64,000 bases of DNA from the NCBI RefSeq assembly GCF_900116255.1, contig NZ_FPAI01000002.1, positions 145,349 to 209,348 on the forward strand. Reading direction: 5' to 3'. The position numbers and the translations under genes were made by a program. Below are positions 16,432-24,776 of the stretch, piece after piece. The notes beneath the pieces are model-generated. The model saw only the letters and a list, made by a program, of their open reading frames with translations. It was not told the origin of the DNA and made no database searches. Numbering within the stretch: the first letter of the stretch is position 1; the number at the start of each line of letters is the position of its first letter. This DNA is from Halolactibacillus miurensis (GTDB taxonomy: Bacteria; Bacillota; Bacilli; Bacillales; Amphibacillaceae).

Positions 16432-17784
16432 ATGATTAAAAAATTATTAATAGCTAACCGCGGAGAGATTGCGGTAAGAATTATTCGAGCATGTAAAGAA
16501 ATGGGGATTGAGACGGTCGCTGTTTTTTCAGAAGCCGACCGTGAATCACTCCATGTCCAATTAGCGGATGAAGCCTATTGTATTGGCCCAGCCAGTAGTT
16601 CTGAGAGTTATTTAAACTTCACCGCCATTATGAGTGTCGCTAATTTAACTGAAGTGGATGCGATTCATCCCGGTTATGGTTTTTTAGCTGAAAACGCTGA
16701 TTTCGCTGAGATTTGCGAGAAATGTAACATTACCTTTGTTGGACCAAGTGTCTATGCTATTCAACAAATGGGGACAAAAGATGTGGCGCGTGAAACGATG
16801 AAACTGGCAGGTGTGCCGGTAGTGCCAGGCTCTGAAGGTATTATTCGATCAGAAGAAGAAGCGGTGACAGTAGCGGAATCTATCGGTTTTCCTGTCATTA
16901 TTAAAGCAACAGCGGGTGGTGGTGGAAAAGGGATACGAATCGTAAGAGAACCTGAGGCCCTTTTAAAAGCTATTCGCGTGACCGAACAAGAGGCCGAGAA
17001 AGCATTTGGAAATCCTGGCGTCTATATTGAAAAATTTATTGAAGATTTTTCGCATGTCGAGATACAAGTACTAGCCGATAACTTTGGTAATGTGATACAC
17101 TTAGGGGAGAGAGATTGTTCTATTCAACGTCGTATGCAAAAACTAATCGAAGAGACACCTTCTCCTGCCATTAACGAAACGATTCGAGAACAAATGGGAC
17201 AAGCAGCCGTTAACGCAGCTAAAGCCGTCGATTACACTGGAGCCGGCACGGTAGAGTTTATTTTTGATAAAGCGAAACAAAACTTTTATTTTATGGAGAT
17301 GAATACCCGTATCCAAGTGGAGCACCCGGTGACTGAAATGGTGACAGATGTTGATCTCATAAAAGAACAAATTCGTGTCGCGAGTGGTGAACAGTTATCA
17401 CTGAGTCAAGAAGATGTGGTGTTTAACGGCTGGGCGATTGAATGTCGGATTAATGCAGAAGACCCGAACCGATCCTTTATGCCGACGCCGGGACAAATTC
17501 AGTCATACTTAGCACCTGGTGGATTTGGCGTGAGAGTGGATTCATTTGTTTATCCGGGCTATAAAATCCCACCGTACTATGATTCAATGGTAGCAAAATT
17601 AATTGTTCATGGTAAAACACGGACTGAAGCGATTGATCGAATGAAGCGTGCACTTGATGAATACTTTATCGAAGGTATAAAAACAACCCTACCTTTCCAT
17701 CAACGTATGATGACGCACCCCGTGTTTCTTTCAGGAGACTTTAACACGAAATTTTTAGAGAACTATCCAATTATGGAAGAGTAG
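16432..17784 (+). CDS. accC: Biotin carboxylase subunit of acetyl-CoA carboxylase
   Basis: 450 residues, full length. Carboxylates the biotin of AccB using ATP and bicarbonate. N-terminal Rossmann-like domain ([22 protein letters not shown]), ATP-grasp with the Gly-rich loop [10 protein letters not shown] near 160-170, and the catalytic [14 protein letters not shown] region near 285-298. The ATG follows GGGGTGATG. Forms an operon with accB and probably yqhY. Confidence 0.97.
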   Translation: MIKKLLIANRGEIAVRIIRACKEMGIETVAVFSEADRESLHVQLADEAYCIGPASSSESYLNFTAIMSVANLTEVDAIHPGYGFLAENADFAEICEKCNITFVGPSVYAIQQMGTKDVARETMKLAGVPVVPGSEGIIRSEEEAVTVAESIGFPVIIKATAGGGGKGIRIVREPEALLKAIRVTEQEAEKAFGNPGVYIEKFIEDFSHVEIQVLADNFGNVIHLGERDCSIQRRMQKLIEETPSPAINETIREQMGQAAVNAAKAVDYTGAGTVEFIFDKAKQNFYFMEMNTRIQVEHPVTEMVTDVDLIKEQIRVASGEQLSLSQEDVVFNGWAIECRINAEDPNRSFMPTPGQIQSYLAPGGFGVRVDSFVYPGYKIPPYYDSMVAKLIVHGKTRTEAIDRMKRALDEYFIEGIKTTLPFHQRMMTHPVFLSGDFNTKFLENYPIMEE

Positions 17785-17835
17785 CAACGACTGAGCTAAA
17801 GAACAACTCGATAAACATTAAAGGGGTCGATCCAA

Positions 17836-18225
17836 ATGAGTGAACAAACATTAAGAGTAAGCGAAGATCTAAAATTAGGTAAAGTTGAAATCGCGCCTGA
17901 TGTCATCGAAGTCATCGCTGGTATTGCTACAAGTGAAATTAAAGGTGTTTATTCAACACGTGGAAACTTTGCTGTGGGTGTTGCTGAGAAATTCGGTCTT
18001 AAATCACATAGTAAAGGAATAAAGGTAGAACTCACTGAAGAAGGCGTCATGATTGATGTCTTTGTTGTATTTGATTTCGGTGTGACGATACCTGTCGTCG
18101 CTCAAAAAGTACAAGCGAATATTCGTGAGACGCTTAAAAATATGACAGCGTTAGAGATTCAAGAAATCAACGTCCATGTTGTCGGTGTTCAGATGGATAA
18201 AGAAGACGAACAGTCAAAAGAATAG
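17836..18225 (+). CDS. yqhY: Asp23/Gls24 family envelope-stress-type protein (YqhY)
   Basis: 129-residue Asp23-family protein without signal peptide or membrane segment. Family features include the EIAPDVIEVIAGIATSEIKGV block near residues 16-36 and the V(N)VHVVGVQ end. YqhY is conserved directly downstream of accBC in Firmicutes, and in B. subtilis its loss perturbs acetyl-CoA carboxylase control; a similar role is likely here from position. Ends at a strong terminator. Confidence 0.9.
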   Translation: MSEQTLRVSEDLKLGKVEIAPDVIEVIAGIATSEIKGVYSTRGNFAVGVAEKFGLKSHSKGIKVELTEEGVMIDVFVVFDFGVTIPVVAQKVQANIRETLKNMTALEIQEINVHVVGVQMDKEDEQSKE

Positions 18226-18226
18226 T

Positions 18227-18263
18227 AAAAAAGAGCATGTAGCTTTTGCATGCTCTTTTTTTT
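18227..18263 (+). terminator. Terminator after yqhY
   Basis: A 13-bp stem (18227-18239 with 18249-18261) with AGAGCATG/CATGCTCT core, ending in a T run. Confidence 0.85.
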
Positions 18264-18385
18264 AAGTATGTGTGGTTGTGAATAATTACGGTTTTATTAT
18301 GAATTCTCTTTATCAACATAGCTAAACTGTGATAAGATAAACACTTAGTAGAGTAGAATTTGTATTGGAACGAGGAGAATAATAA

Positions 18386-18766
18386 ATGAAACGACGATTA
18401 GCAAGAGAAAAGGCATTCCAAGTGTTGTTTTCAATAGACAACGAAGACTTTGATGTTGAAGAAGCAATTATGTTAAGTATGGAAGACGAAGAAGTAGATG
18501 ATTTTTTATCAACACTGATTCATGGTGTTGTTGAAAATAAAGAGACCATTGACAATAAAATTGATGAGAATTTAGAAAAGTGGTCGTTTAAACGTTTAGC
18601 AGCGGTTGAAAAAACGTTGTTGAGACTGGCGACTTATGAAATTGATTCAGCGCTTCAAACACCGATTGGTGTGGCCATTAACGAAGCGGTTGAACTTGCT
18701 AAAATCTATGGGGATGAGAAATCGGGCAAGTTTGTCAATGGTGTGCTTTCTAAACTATATAAATAG
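18386..18766 (+). CDS. nusB: Transcription antitermination factor NusB
   Basis: 126 residues, all-helical NusB family, starting MKRRLAREKAFQVLFSID as is typical. Binds boxA RNA with NusE (ribosomal S10) during rRNA transcription. The C-terminal signature GVAINEAVELAKIYGDEKSGKFVNGVL is complete. The ATG follows GAGGAG. Opens the nusB-folD-xseA-xseB-ispA run that precedes the OLE RNA. Confidence 0.95.
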   Translation: MKRRLAREKAFQVLFSIDNEDFDVEEAIMLSMEDEEVDDFLSTLIHGVVENKETIDNKIDENLEKWSFKRLAAVEKTLLRLATYEIDSALQTPIGVAINEAVELAKIYGDEKSGKFVNGVLSKLYK

Positions 18767-18783
18767 ATAAAGGGGATGACGGT

Positions 18784-19641
18784 TTGGCAGCAGAAGTTAT
18801 TTATGGAGATCAATTAGCGCTCTCTTTACGCGAAGAGATGAAAGAAGAAGTGACACTGTTAAAGGAACAGGGGATTATTCCTAAACTCGTTGTTGTATTA
18901 ATTGGTGACGATCCAGCATCAAAGTCTTACGTATCGGGTAAACAAAAAGCCGCGGATTTTATCGGTATTGACTCAGAGCTTATTACTTTAGACGACACAA
19001 CAAGTGAACAAGCGTTACTCGAATTAATTGAACAACTAAATAATGATTCACGTGTGAATGGGATTTTGGTTCAACTACCATTGCCTGATCAAATCAACGA
19101 ACAGGCCATTATTGAAGCGATTGATCCTGAAAAGGATGTCGATGGTTTTCACCCGATTAGTATCGGACGGATGTTAACGCAACAAGAGACATTTTTACCG
19201 TGTACACCTTATGGCATTTTAACGATGTTACAATCGAAAAATATCGAGATTGCCGGTAAGCATGCGGTGATTATTGGCCGAAGTAATATTGTTGGTAAAC
19301 CAGTGGGACAATTATTGCTCAATGAACATGCGACGGTGTCTTATTGTCATTCGCGCACCAAAAATTTAAAAGAAATCACCCAGCAAGGTGATATTTTAAT
19401 TGTAGCGGTCGGTCGTGAAGAAATGATTGATGCGTCTTATATTAAACCAGAAGCCGTTGTTATTGATGTCGGTGTCAATCGTACGAAAGAAGGTAAGTTA
19501 ACAGGTGATGTTGATTTTGAATCAGCAAAAACTGTTGCTTCATATATTACACCCGTACCAAAAGGTGTTGGACCGATGACGATTACGATGCTCATGAAAA
19601 ATACTATTAAGGCAGCTAAAAACCACAATACAAAGAAGTAA
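18784..19641 (+). CDS. folD: Methylenetetrahydrofolate dehydrogenase / methenyltetrahydrofolate cyclohydrolase
   Basis: 285 residues, bifunctional one-carbon enzyme. The catalytic lysine is Lys53 in YVSGKQKA; the substrate loop VQLPLPDQ and the KDVDGFHP motif follow, and the Rossmann part has GRSNIVGKP. Starts with TTG at 18784, preceded by AAAGGGGATGA; this start gives the usual N-terminus. Lies 17 bases after nusB, one transcription unit. Confidence 0.95.
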   Translation: MAAEVIYGDQLALSLREEMKEEVTLLKEQGIIPKLVVVLIGDDPASKSYVSGKQKAADFIGIDSELITLDDTTSEQALLELIEQLNNDSRVNGILVQLPLPDQINEQAIIEAIDPEKDVDGFHPISIGRMLTQQETFLPCTPYGILTMLQSKNIEIAGKHAVIIGRSNIVGKPVGQLLLNEHATVSYCHSRTKNLKEITQQGDILIVAVGREEMIDASYIKPEAVVIDVGVNRTKEGKLTGDVDFESAKTVASYITPVPKGVGPMTITMLMKNTIKAAKNHNTKK

Positions 19642-19650
19642 GGTGTTTAT

Positions 19651-21003
19651 ATGACGAACAAAATATTAACGGTGACAGCACTCACCCGTTATATTAAACA
19701 TAAATTCGAAACCGATCAGCACTTAAAATCTTTTTGGTTAAAAGGTGAAATCTCTAATTTTAAACACCATAATCGTGGTCATATGTACTTAACGATCAAA
19801 GACCAAGGCGCACAAATTCAAGCCGTCATGTTCCAAGGCTATAACAGACAACTAACGTTCACACCTGAAAATGGTATGGACGTTATTGTGCGAGGAGAAG
19901 TAAGTGTCTATGAAGTCCAAGGAAAATATCAACTGTATATCCAAGAGATGCAACCGGATGGTGTTGGGGCATTACACTTGGCTTTTGAACAACTAAAGGA
20001 AAAATTAGAGCGTGAAGGATTATTTGATCCAGCGCATAAAAAAATGATTCCACCGTATCCTGAGCACATCGCGGTGTTAACCGCAAGAACGGGCGCCGCT
20101 GTAAGAGACATTCTATCGACTTTAAAGGCACGTTATCCGATTGCTAAGGTTACGGTATATCAAACACTTGTCCAAGGAGCGAATGCGAAAGAAGATATCG
20201 TGAAACGCCTGAAGGAAGTGAATGATCATCATCAGGCCGATGTCATTATTTTAGGTCGTGGTGGTGGCTCTATTGAAGATTTATGGCCATTTAATGAAGA
20301 AGATGTCGCACGAGCCGTGTTTTCGTCAGAGATTCCGGTAATTTCAGGTGTTGGGCACGAAACCGATTTTACGATGACCGATTTTGTCAGTGATTACCGC
20401 GCACCAACACCAACAGGCGCAGCGGTAAAAGCGGTGCCGGAGCTTACGCAGATAAAGCAGAACGTGAATGACGCATATTCACGTCTTCAAAGACAAATAG
20501 ATGAGCAGTTGTTGTCGAAAAAAGAGCAGGTAGCGCGTTTAAAAGCAAGTTATGCTTTTAAGTATCCGAAAAAATTGATCTTTGAAAAAGACCAACAGTT
20601 AGATCAACTATTAGAGCGGCTCTCTCGTGCAACGAAACATGTACTCGCAGCGAATCAAACAACACATGACCACCTTGCACACCGGTTAGGAAAAATATCA
20701 CTTCGTGATAAAGTAACACGCCATCACCAAGACGTCACGCGGTTAAATCAAGCACTTGATAAATCAATTCTCCATCACGTAGAAAAAAACAAACACCGTT
20801 TCTTTCGAGTAATGGAAGCGCTGGAATTAATTAGTCCGTTAAAAACGATGCAGCGAGGCTATAGTTTAATTTACAAAGGAAATGCTTCATTGGTTAAATC
20901 GTCTCAAGACGTGCAAGTTGGTGAAACAGTAAACATAAAACTGGCAGAAGGTAAGATTGAGGCAGTGGTTCAAAAAATAGATAACCAATCGGATAATAAT
21001 TGA
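19651..21003 (+). CDS. xseA: Exodeoxyribonuclease VII large subunit
   Basis: 450 residues, full length. Catalytic subunit of ExoVII, which degrades single-stranded DNA to oligonucleotides. N-terminal OB-fold (about 1-100, with KGEISNFKHHNRGHMYLTIKD), then the catalytic domain with the conserved GRGGGSIEDLWPFN and SGVGHETDFT motifs and a coiled-coil C-terminal part. Starts 9 bases after folD. Confidence 0.95.
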   Translation: MTNKILTVTALTRYIKHKFETDQHLKSFWLKGEISNFKHHNRGHMYLTIKDQGAQIQAVMFQGYNRQLTFTPENGMDVIVRGEVSVYEVQGKYQLYIQEMQPDGVGALHLAFEQLKEKLEREGLFDPAHKKMIPPYPEHIAVLTARTGAAVRDILSTLKARYPIAKVTVYQTLVQGANAKEDIVKRLKEVNDHHQADVIILGRGGGSIEDLWPFNEEDVARAVFSSEIPVISGVGHETDFTMTDFVSDYRAPTPTGAAVKAVPELTQIKQNVNDAYSRLQRQIDEQLLSKKEQVARLKASYAFKYPKKLIFEKDQQLDQLLERLSRATKHVLAANQTTHDHLAHRLGKISLRDKVTRHHQDVTRLNQALDKSILHHVEKNKHRFFRVMEALELISPLKTMQRGYSLIYKGNASLVKSSQDVQVGETVNIKLAEGKIEAVVQKIDNQSDNN

Positions 21004-21042
21004 AGTAAATGTTGATGAAAATGAGTTGAAAGAGGTTAAAAC

Positions 21043-21273
21043 ATGACACAAGAACGTAAATTTGATGAAGTGTTAAAAGAATTAGAAACGATTGTGACAA
21101 AACTTGAAGCAGCAGATGTGCCACTTGAAGAAGCCCTTGATTACTATCAAAAAGGGATTGCGTTATCGAAGTGGTGTGATGAACGATTAAAATCAGTTGA
21201 GGAACAAGTCGTTGAATTAATCGATGAAAATGATCAATCACAACCGTTCCCGTCTGATGGAGAAAACACATGA
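21043..21273 (+). CDS. xseB: Exodeoxyribonuclease VII small subunit
   Basis: 76 residues. Small helical-hairpin subunit that wraps the XseA coiled coil. The family pattern FDEVLKELETIVTKLEAADVPLEEALDYYQKGIAL is plain. The ATG follows AAAGAGG. The stop overlaps the start of ispA (ATGA), a coupling found throughout Bacillales. Confidence 0.95.
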   Translation: MTQERKFDEVLKELETIVTKLEAADVPLEEALDYYQKGIALSKWCDERLKSVEEQVVELIDENDQSQPFPSDGENT

Positions 21274-22154
21274 CGATCACGCCTAATCACAAAGTAAGGG
21301 AATATAAGGACATAATCGATCAGCAATTATCAACATTATTTGATGATGTCACGATGAACACACGTATCAAAGCAGCCATGAGTTATTCACTGACCGTTGG
21401 TGGTAAGCGAGTACGTCCGGTGTTAATGATGTTAACAGCAGACGCCTTTGGTGCAGATGTTGAAAAAGTACGACCAGTTGCGTTAGCATTAGAATGTGTG
21501 CATACGTATTCATTGATTCATGACGACCTTCCCGCAATGGATAATGACGATTATCGTCGCGGAAAATTAACCAACCATAAACAATTTGATGAAGCCACCG
21601 CAATTTTAGCAGGAGATGCTTTACTAACGTATAGTTTTCAGCTGATAAGTGACGCTACACAGCTGTCAGCCGAAGAAAAAGTTTATGCATTAAAACGGTT
21701 AAGTGAAGTCAGTGGACCATTAGGTATGGTCGGTGGTCAGATGTATGATCTAAGTTATGAACAAACAGATATTTCACTGGACCAGTTAGAAGAAGTGCAT
21801 GATTTAAAAACGGGACAGTTGCTCATCTATGCGTTAGAAATGGGGGCGTTTTTAAGTCATCAACCGATGGAAGTCATAGAAGCGATGAAAAAAGCAGCGA
21901 CAGCAATCGGACTCACTTTTCAAATTCAAGATGACATTTTAGATATTATTGGTGATGAAACAGCACTCGGCAAAAAAGTAGGCAGTGACGTTTTAAACGA
22001 TAAAAGTACGTATCCAAAGTTACTAGGCTTAGACGGGGCGATTAAAGAAAAACAAAAGTTTGTAGACGAAACAAAAAAACAACTCGATTTTGCCGGTGTA
22101 TTACAAACGCCATTGGCTCAGTTTATTATTTCGCTTAGTGAACGCACCGTATAA
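21270..22154 (+). CDS. ispA: Farnesyl diphosphate synthase (polyprenyl synthetase family)
   Basis: 294 residues. Condenses isopentenyl diphosphate with dimethylallyl or geranyl diphosphate to give farnesyl diphosphate for undecaprenyl carrier synthesis. First Asp-rich motif DDLPAMDND begins at residue 85, second motif is QDDILDIIGD; GGKRVRP near residue 44 binds IPP. Overlaps xseB by four bases. In most relatives dxs follows in this operon; here the OLE RNA and oapA follow instead and no dxs is present. Confidence 0.95.
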   Translation: MTITPNHKVREYKDIIDQQLSTLFDDVTMNTRIKAAMSYSLTVGGKRVRPVLMMLTADAFGADVEKVRPVALALECVHTYSLIHDDLPAMDNDDYRRGKLTNHKQFDEATAILAGDALLTYSFQLISDATQLSAEEKVYALKRLSEVSGPLGMVGGQMYDLSYEQTDISLDQLEEVHDLKTGQLLIYALEMGAFLSHQPMEVIEAMKKAATAIGLTFQIQDDILDIIGDETALGKKVGSDVLNDKSTYPKLLGLDGAIKEKQKFVDETKKQLDFAGVLQTPLAQFIISLSERTV

Positions 22155-22173
22155 AATAATAAACGTCAAACAA

Positions 22174-22202
22174 TGGTCAAACATTATTTTTTTTGATATA
22201 CT
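22174..22202 (+). promoter_or_regulatory. Candidate sigma-A promoter for the OLE RNA
   Basis: TGGTCA at 22174-22179 and TATACT at 22197-22202 with a 17-base spacer; TGA directly before the -10 gives an extended -10. Transcription would begin near 22208-22210. Confidence 0.5.
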
Positions 22203-22207
22203 TAAGA

Positions 22208-22800
22208 TAATGGGAATGGTGCAGTATTCTAGTCGATTCTCCGTTTCTGAAGGCAGGGCTAAAAATCTGCCAAAGGGCACATCGATGAAGTTTCTTGTGT
22301 CGGCTTGAGGCGCCCAGCCTTGGGTCGGTGCTGGAAGTTAAGGTTGTAGGGCGATCCACAATGGCATGTGGGCGTTGACCCTACTTCCGCGGAGGCCCAT
22401 CTCTGTCGTGCCTTTTTAGCTAAAAAGCATGGCGGAATGGGGTATGAACCTGTTAAGTGGATCAATTGGGATGCCAACTGACAGCGTAGCCTGCCTTGAG
22501 TGATTACCGAGGGGATTACAGCAAATCGTTAACTATTATTTAGGTGGCCACTAAATAAGGTTGGCCGTCTGTATGAAATTGGTGTTGCAAAAGAGGCTAG
22601 GAAACGGTTAAGAGTTGTTGAGGAAAACTCCTAGACTGTTCATAAGACATTTATTAGGGATTATAGTGCGCGCTAAGTGGCAATCCAGTCTAGCAAGCGG
22701 TGACGTTGTTAAGGTGCAATTAAAGGGGAACCGCCAAGATGGCAACATCTGGTTTGTACTTGGGAAAACCTACTGGACCTAAGCCGCAGTTTTTACTTAA
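22208..22800 (+). ncRNA. ole: OLE RNA (ornate large extremophilic RNA)
   Basis: About 590 bases between ispA and oapA with no credible reading frame and clearly higher G+C than the genes around it. Size, position and the neighbouring oapA gene match the OLE RNA class of extremophilic Firmicutes. Pairing elements visible here: GGCAG/CTGCC (22252-22256 with 22267-22271); GGAAG and TAGGG against CCCTA and CTTCC; a hairpin on the 16-base palindrome at 22412-22427; TTATTTAG/CTAAATAA at 22536-22543 and 22551-22558; and CTAGACTG/CAGTCTAG at 22631-22638 and 22686-22693 closing a domain of about 60 bases. Known OLE RNAs go to the membrane with OapA and affect tolerance to alcohol, cold and Mg2+. The 5' end comes from the candidate promoter and the 3' end near a T run is approximate. 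Confidence 0.9.
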
Positions 22801-22848
22801 TAAATGACCATTCCATTACATAATTTTTATGAGTGAGGTAGGATTTAC

Positions 22849-23430
22849 ATGGCGAAGTCATCATCGCAACTTAAAAAATCGTTAAAATTTAGTATAAGTA
22901 TTGCCGTTATCACCTTTGTGTTAGCGGCAATTTTTTCAGTTATTTCATCATCTGTTTTAGGTGGTGTAGGGTGGGTTATTGGCATTTTCATTGTCTTTTC
23001 GATTGTGTTACTTGGGGTGTTATTTGATACACTCGGGGTTGCGTCGACAGCTGCGATTGAAACGCCCTTTCATGCGATGGCCGCAGAAAAGGTGTATGGA
23101 GCAAAAGAAGCGGTATTAATCGTGAGGAATGCGGACCGTTTTGCAAGTTTTTGTAATGACGTTGTCGGTGATATTTCCGGTGTCATTAGTGGAACGGCAT
23201 CAGCGATTGTTGTGTTACAATTAGCTCGGCTCTTTGGGTATGGTGAAGGTAGTCTGATCCAAATCACGATCAATGTTTTTATGACCAGTGTCGTTGCTGC
23301 TTTAACGGTCGGAGGAAAAGCCATTGGTAAATCAGTTGCCATTACCTTTGCGACGAACATTATTTTAGTGGCAGGGAAAGTATTGGCCTTTATGGACCAT
23401 CGCTTTAAGATAAAATTAATTAAGAAATAA
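22849..23430 (+). CDS. oapA: OLE-associated protein A (OapA)
   Basis: 193-residue integral membrane protein with about four transmembrane helices (roughly 15-35, 38-58, 108-128 and 140-180). OapA binds OLE RNA and brings it to the membrane. A DxxxD motif falls exactly at Asp104 and Asp108 (CNDVVGDIS), the positions reported as functionally important in Bacillus halodurans OapA. Begins about 50 bases after the OLE RNA with a weak GAGGTAGG ribosome site. The next gene is yqxC, not dxs as in most relatives. Confidence 0.9.
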   Translation: MAKSSSQLKKSLKFSISIAVITFVLAAIFSVISSSVLGGVGWVIGIFIVFSIVLLGVLFDTLGVASTAAIETPFHAMAAEKVYGAKEAVLIVRNADRFASFCNDVVGDISGVISGTASAIVVLQLARLFGYGEGSLIQITINVFMTSVVAALTVGGKAIGKSVAITFATNIILVAGKVLAFMDHRFKIKLIKK

Positions 23431-23461
23431 GTGTGAGAGATCATAGAAAAGGAACGATGTT

Positions 23462-24283
23462 ATGAAAGCTAAGAAAGTACGTTTAGATGTGTTACTCGTA
23501 GAAAGAGGACTATGTGAAACGAGAGAAAAGGCTAAACGAACGGTAATGGCTGGCTTGGTTTACTCGGAGACAGAACGTTTAGACAAACCGGGAGTCAAAG
23601 TAAGTGAAGATATTCCACTTGCTGTAAAAGGTCAAGTGATGCCATATGTTGGACGTGGAGGATTAAAGTTAGAGAAAGCGTTAACTTACTTTGATATTGA
23701 TTTAACGAATCGGATCATGCTTGATATCGGGTCATCGACGGGTGGTTTTACCGATTGTGCCTTAATGAATGGGGCAAAATTAAGTTATGCTTTAGATGTC
23801 GGCTATAATCAACTCGCGTGGAAGTTACGAAATGATCCTCGTGTTGTTGTCATGGAACGAACGAATTTCCGTCATGCGACACCGGATTTATTCAAAGAAG
23901 GCTTACCAGATTTTGCGACAATTGATGTGTCATTTATTTCGTTAAAATTGATTATCCCGCCGCTTAAAGATATTTTATTAATGCAAGGTGAAGCTGTCGT
24001 CTTAATAAAACCGCAATTTGAAGCAGGTAAACATCAAGTGGGTAAAAAAGGCATTGTTAGAGACGCTTCGGTTCATCAGGATGTGTTAGAAAGAACGCTT
24101 CTTTTTATGATGGCTGAAGGTTTTACTGTTTGCGACCTTACTTTCTCACCTATTACAGGTGGCGATGGTAATATTGAATTTTTAGCGCATATTAAAAGGA
24201 CAGCAACAAATGAAACAACCCTTGAGGTACATGAGTTGATTGAACAGACAGTAAAAGCTGCTCATCAATCCCTTACACATTAG
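23462..24283 (+). CDS. yqxC: TlyA family rRNA methyltransferase / hemolysin-like protein (YqxC)
   Basis: 273 residues. N-terminal S4 RNA-binding domain (about 5-65, [27 protein letters not shown]) and an FtsJ/RrmJ-like methyltransferase domain with SAM motif [15 protein letters not shown] near residue 84. TlyA proteins methylate ribose in rRNA; the target here is not established. Always near argR-recN in Bacillales, as here. Confidence 0.9.
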   Translation: MKAKKVRLDVLLVERGLCETREKAKRTVMAGLVYSETERLDKPGVKVSEDIPLAVKGQVMPYVGRGGLKLEKALTYFDIDLTNRIMLDIGSSTGGFTDCALMNGAKLSYALDVGYNQLAWKLRNDPRVVVMERTNFRHATPDLFKEGLPDFATIDVSFISLKLIIPPLKDILLMQGEAVVLIKPQFEAGKHQVGKKGIVRDASVHQDVLERTLLFMMAEGFTVCDLTFSPITGGDGNIEFLAHIKRTATNETTLEVHELIEQTVKAAHQSLTH

Positions 24284-24302
24284 TGAGAAAGGTCGGAGAG
24301 CC

Positions 24303-24752
24303 ATGAATAAAGGACAACGTCATATTAAAATTAGAGAATACATTACAAATCATGAGATTGAAACACAAGATGAACTGGTTGATGCTTTGCGAGAAGAAGG
24401 TTATCCGGTAACCCAAGCAACGATTTCGCGTGACATTAAAGAATTGCACTTAGTTAAAGTGCCAACATCAGAAGGACATTATAAATATAGCTTACCAGCG
24501 GATCAACGCTTTAATCCTTTAGAAAAGTTAAAACGCCTTATGCGTGATGCATTTGTAAGGATAGATAAAGCGACGCATTTTCTCGTAATAAAAACATTGC
24601 CAGGTAATGCGAATGCGCTTGGTGCGCTAATAGATAACCTCGATTGGCCGGAAGTACTAGGGTCGATTTGTGGCGATGATACGATTCTCGTTATTTGCCG
24701 GGATGTTGACGTGACGGATGAAATAGAACAACGTTTTTTAGCGATGTTGTAA
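24303..24752 (+). CDS. argR: Arginine repressor ArgR/AhrC
   Basis: 149 residues. Arginine-dependent hexameric repressor of arginine synthesis and activator of catabolism. N-terminal winged helix ([21 protein letters not shown]) and C-terminal oligomerisation and arginine-binding domain with the conserved [14 protein letters not shown] stretch ([13 protein letters not shown]). The ATG follows GGTCGGAG. No arginine operon is nearby; the gene sits here by conserved synteny with recN. Confidence 0.94.
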   Translation: MNKGQRHIKIREYITNHEIETQDELVDALREEGYPVTQATISRDIKELHLVKVPTSEGHYKYSLPADQRFNPLEKLKRLMRDAFVRIDKATHFLVIKTLPGNANALGALIDNLDWPEVLGSICGDDTILVICRDVDVTDEIEQRFLAML

Positions 24753-24776
24753 ACATGGAGTTGGGAGTGATTCAGA

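Noticed and set aside
22090..22477. Open frames of 60-72 codons on both strands across the OLE region
   Set aside because: No ribosome sites, atypical composition, and they overlap conserved RNA helices; they are chance frames in a structured RNA.
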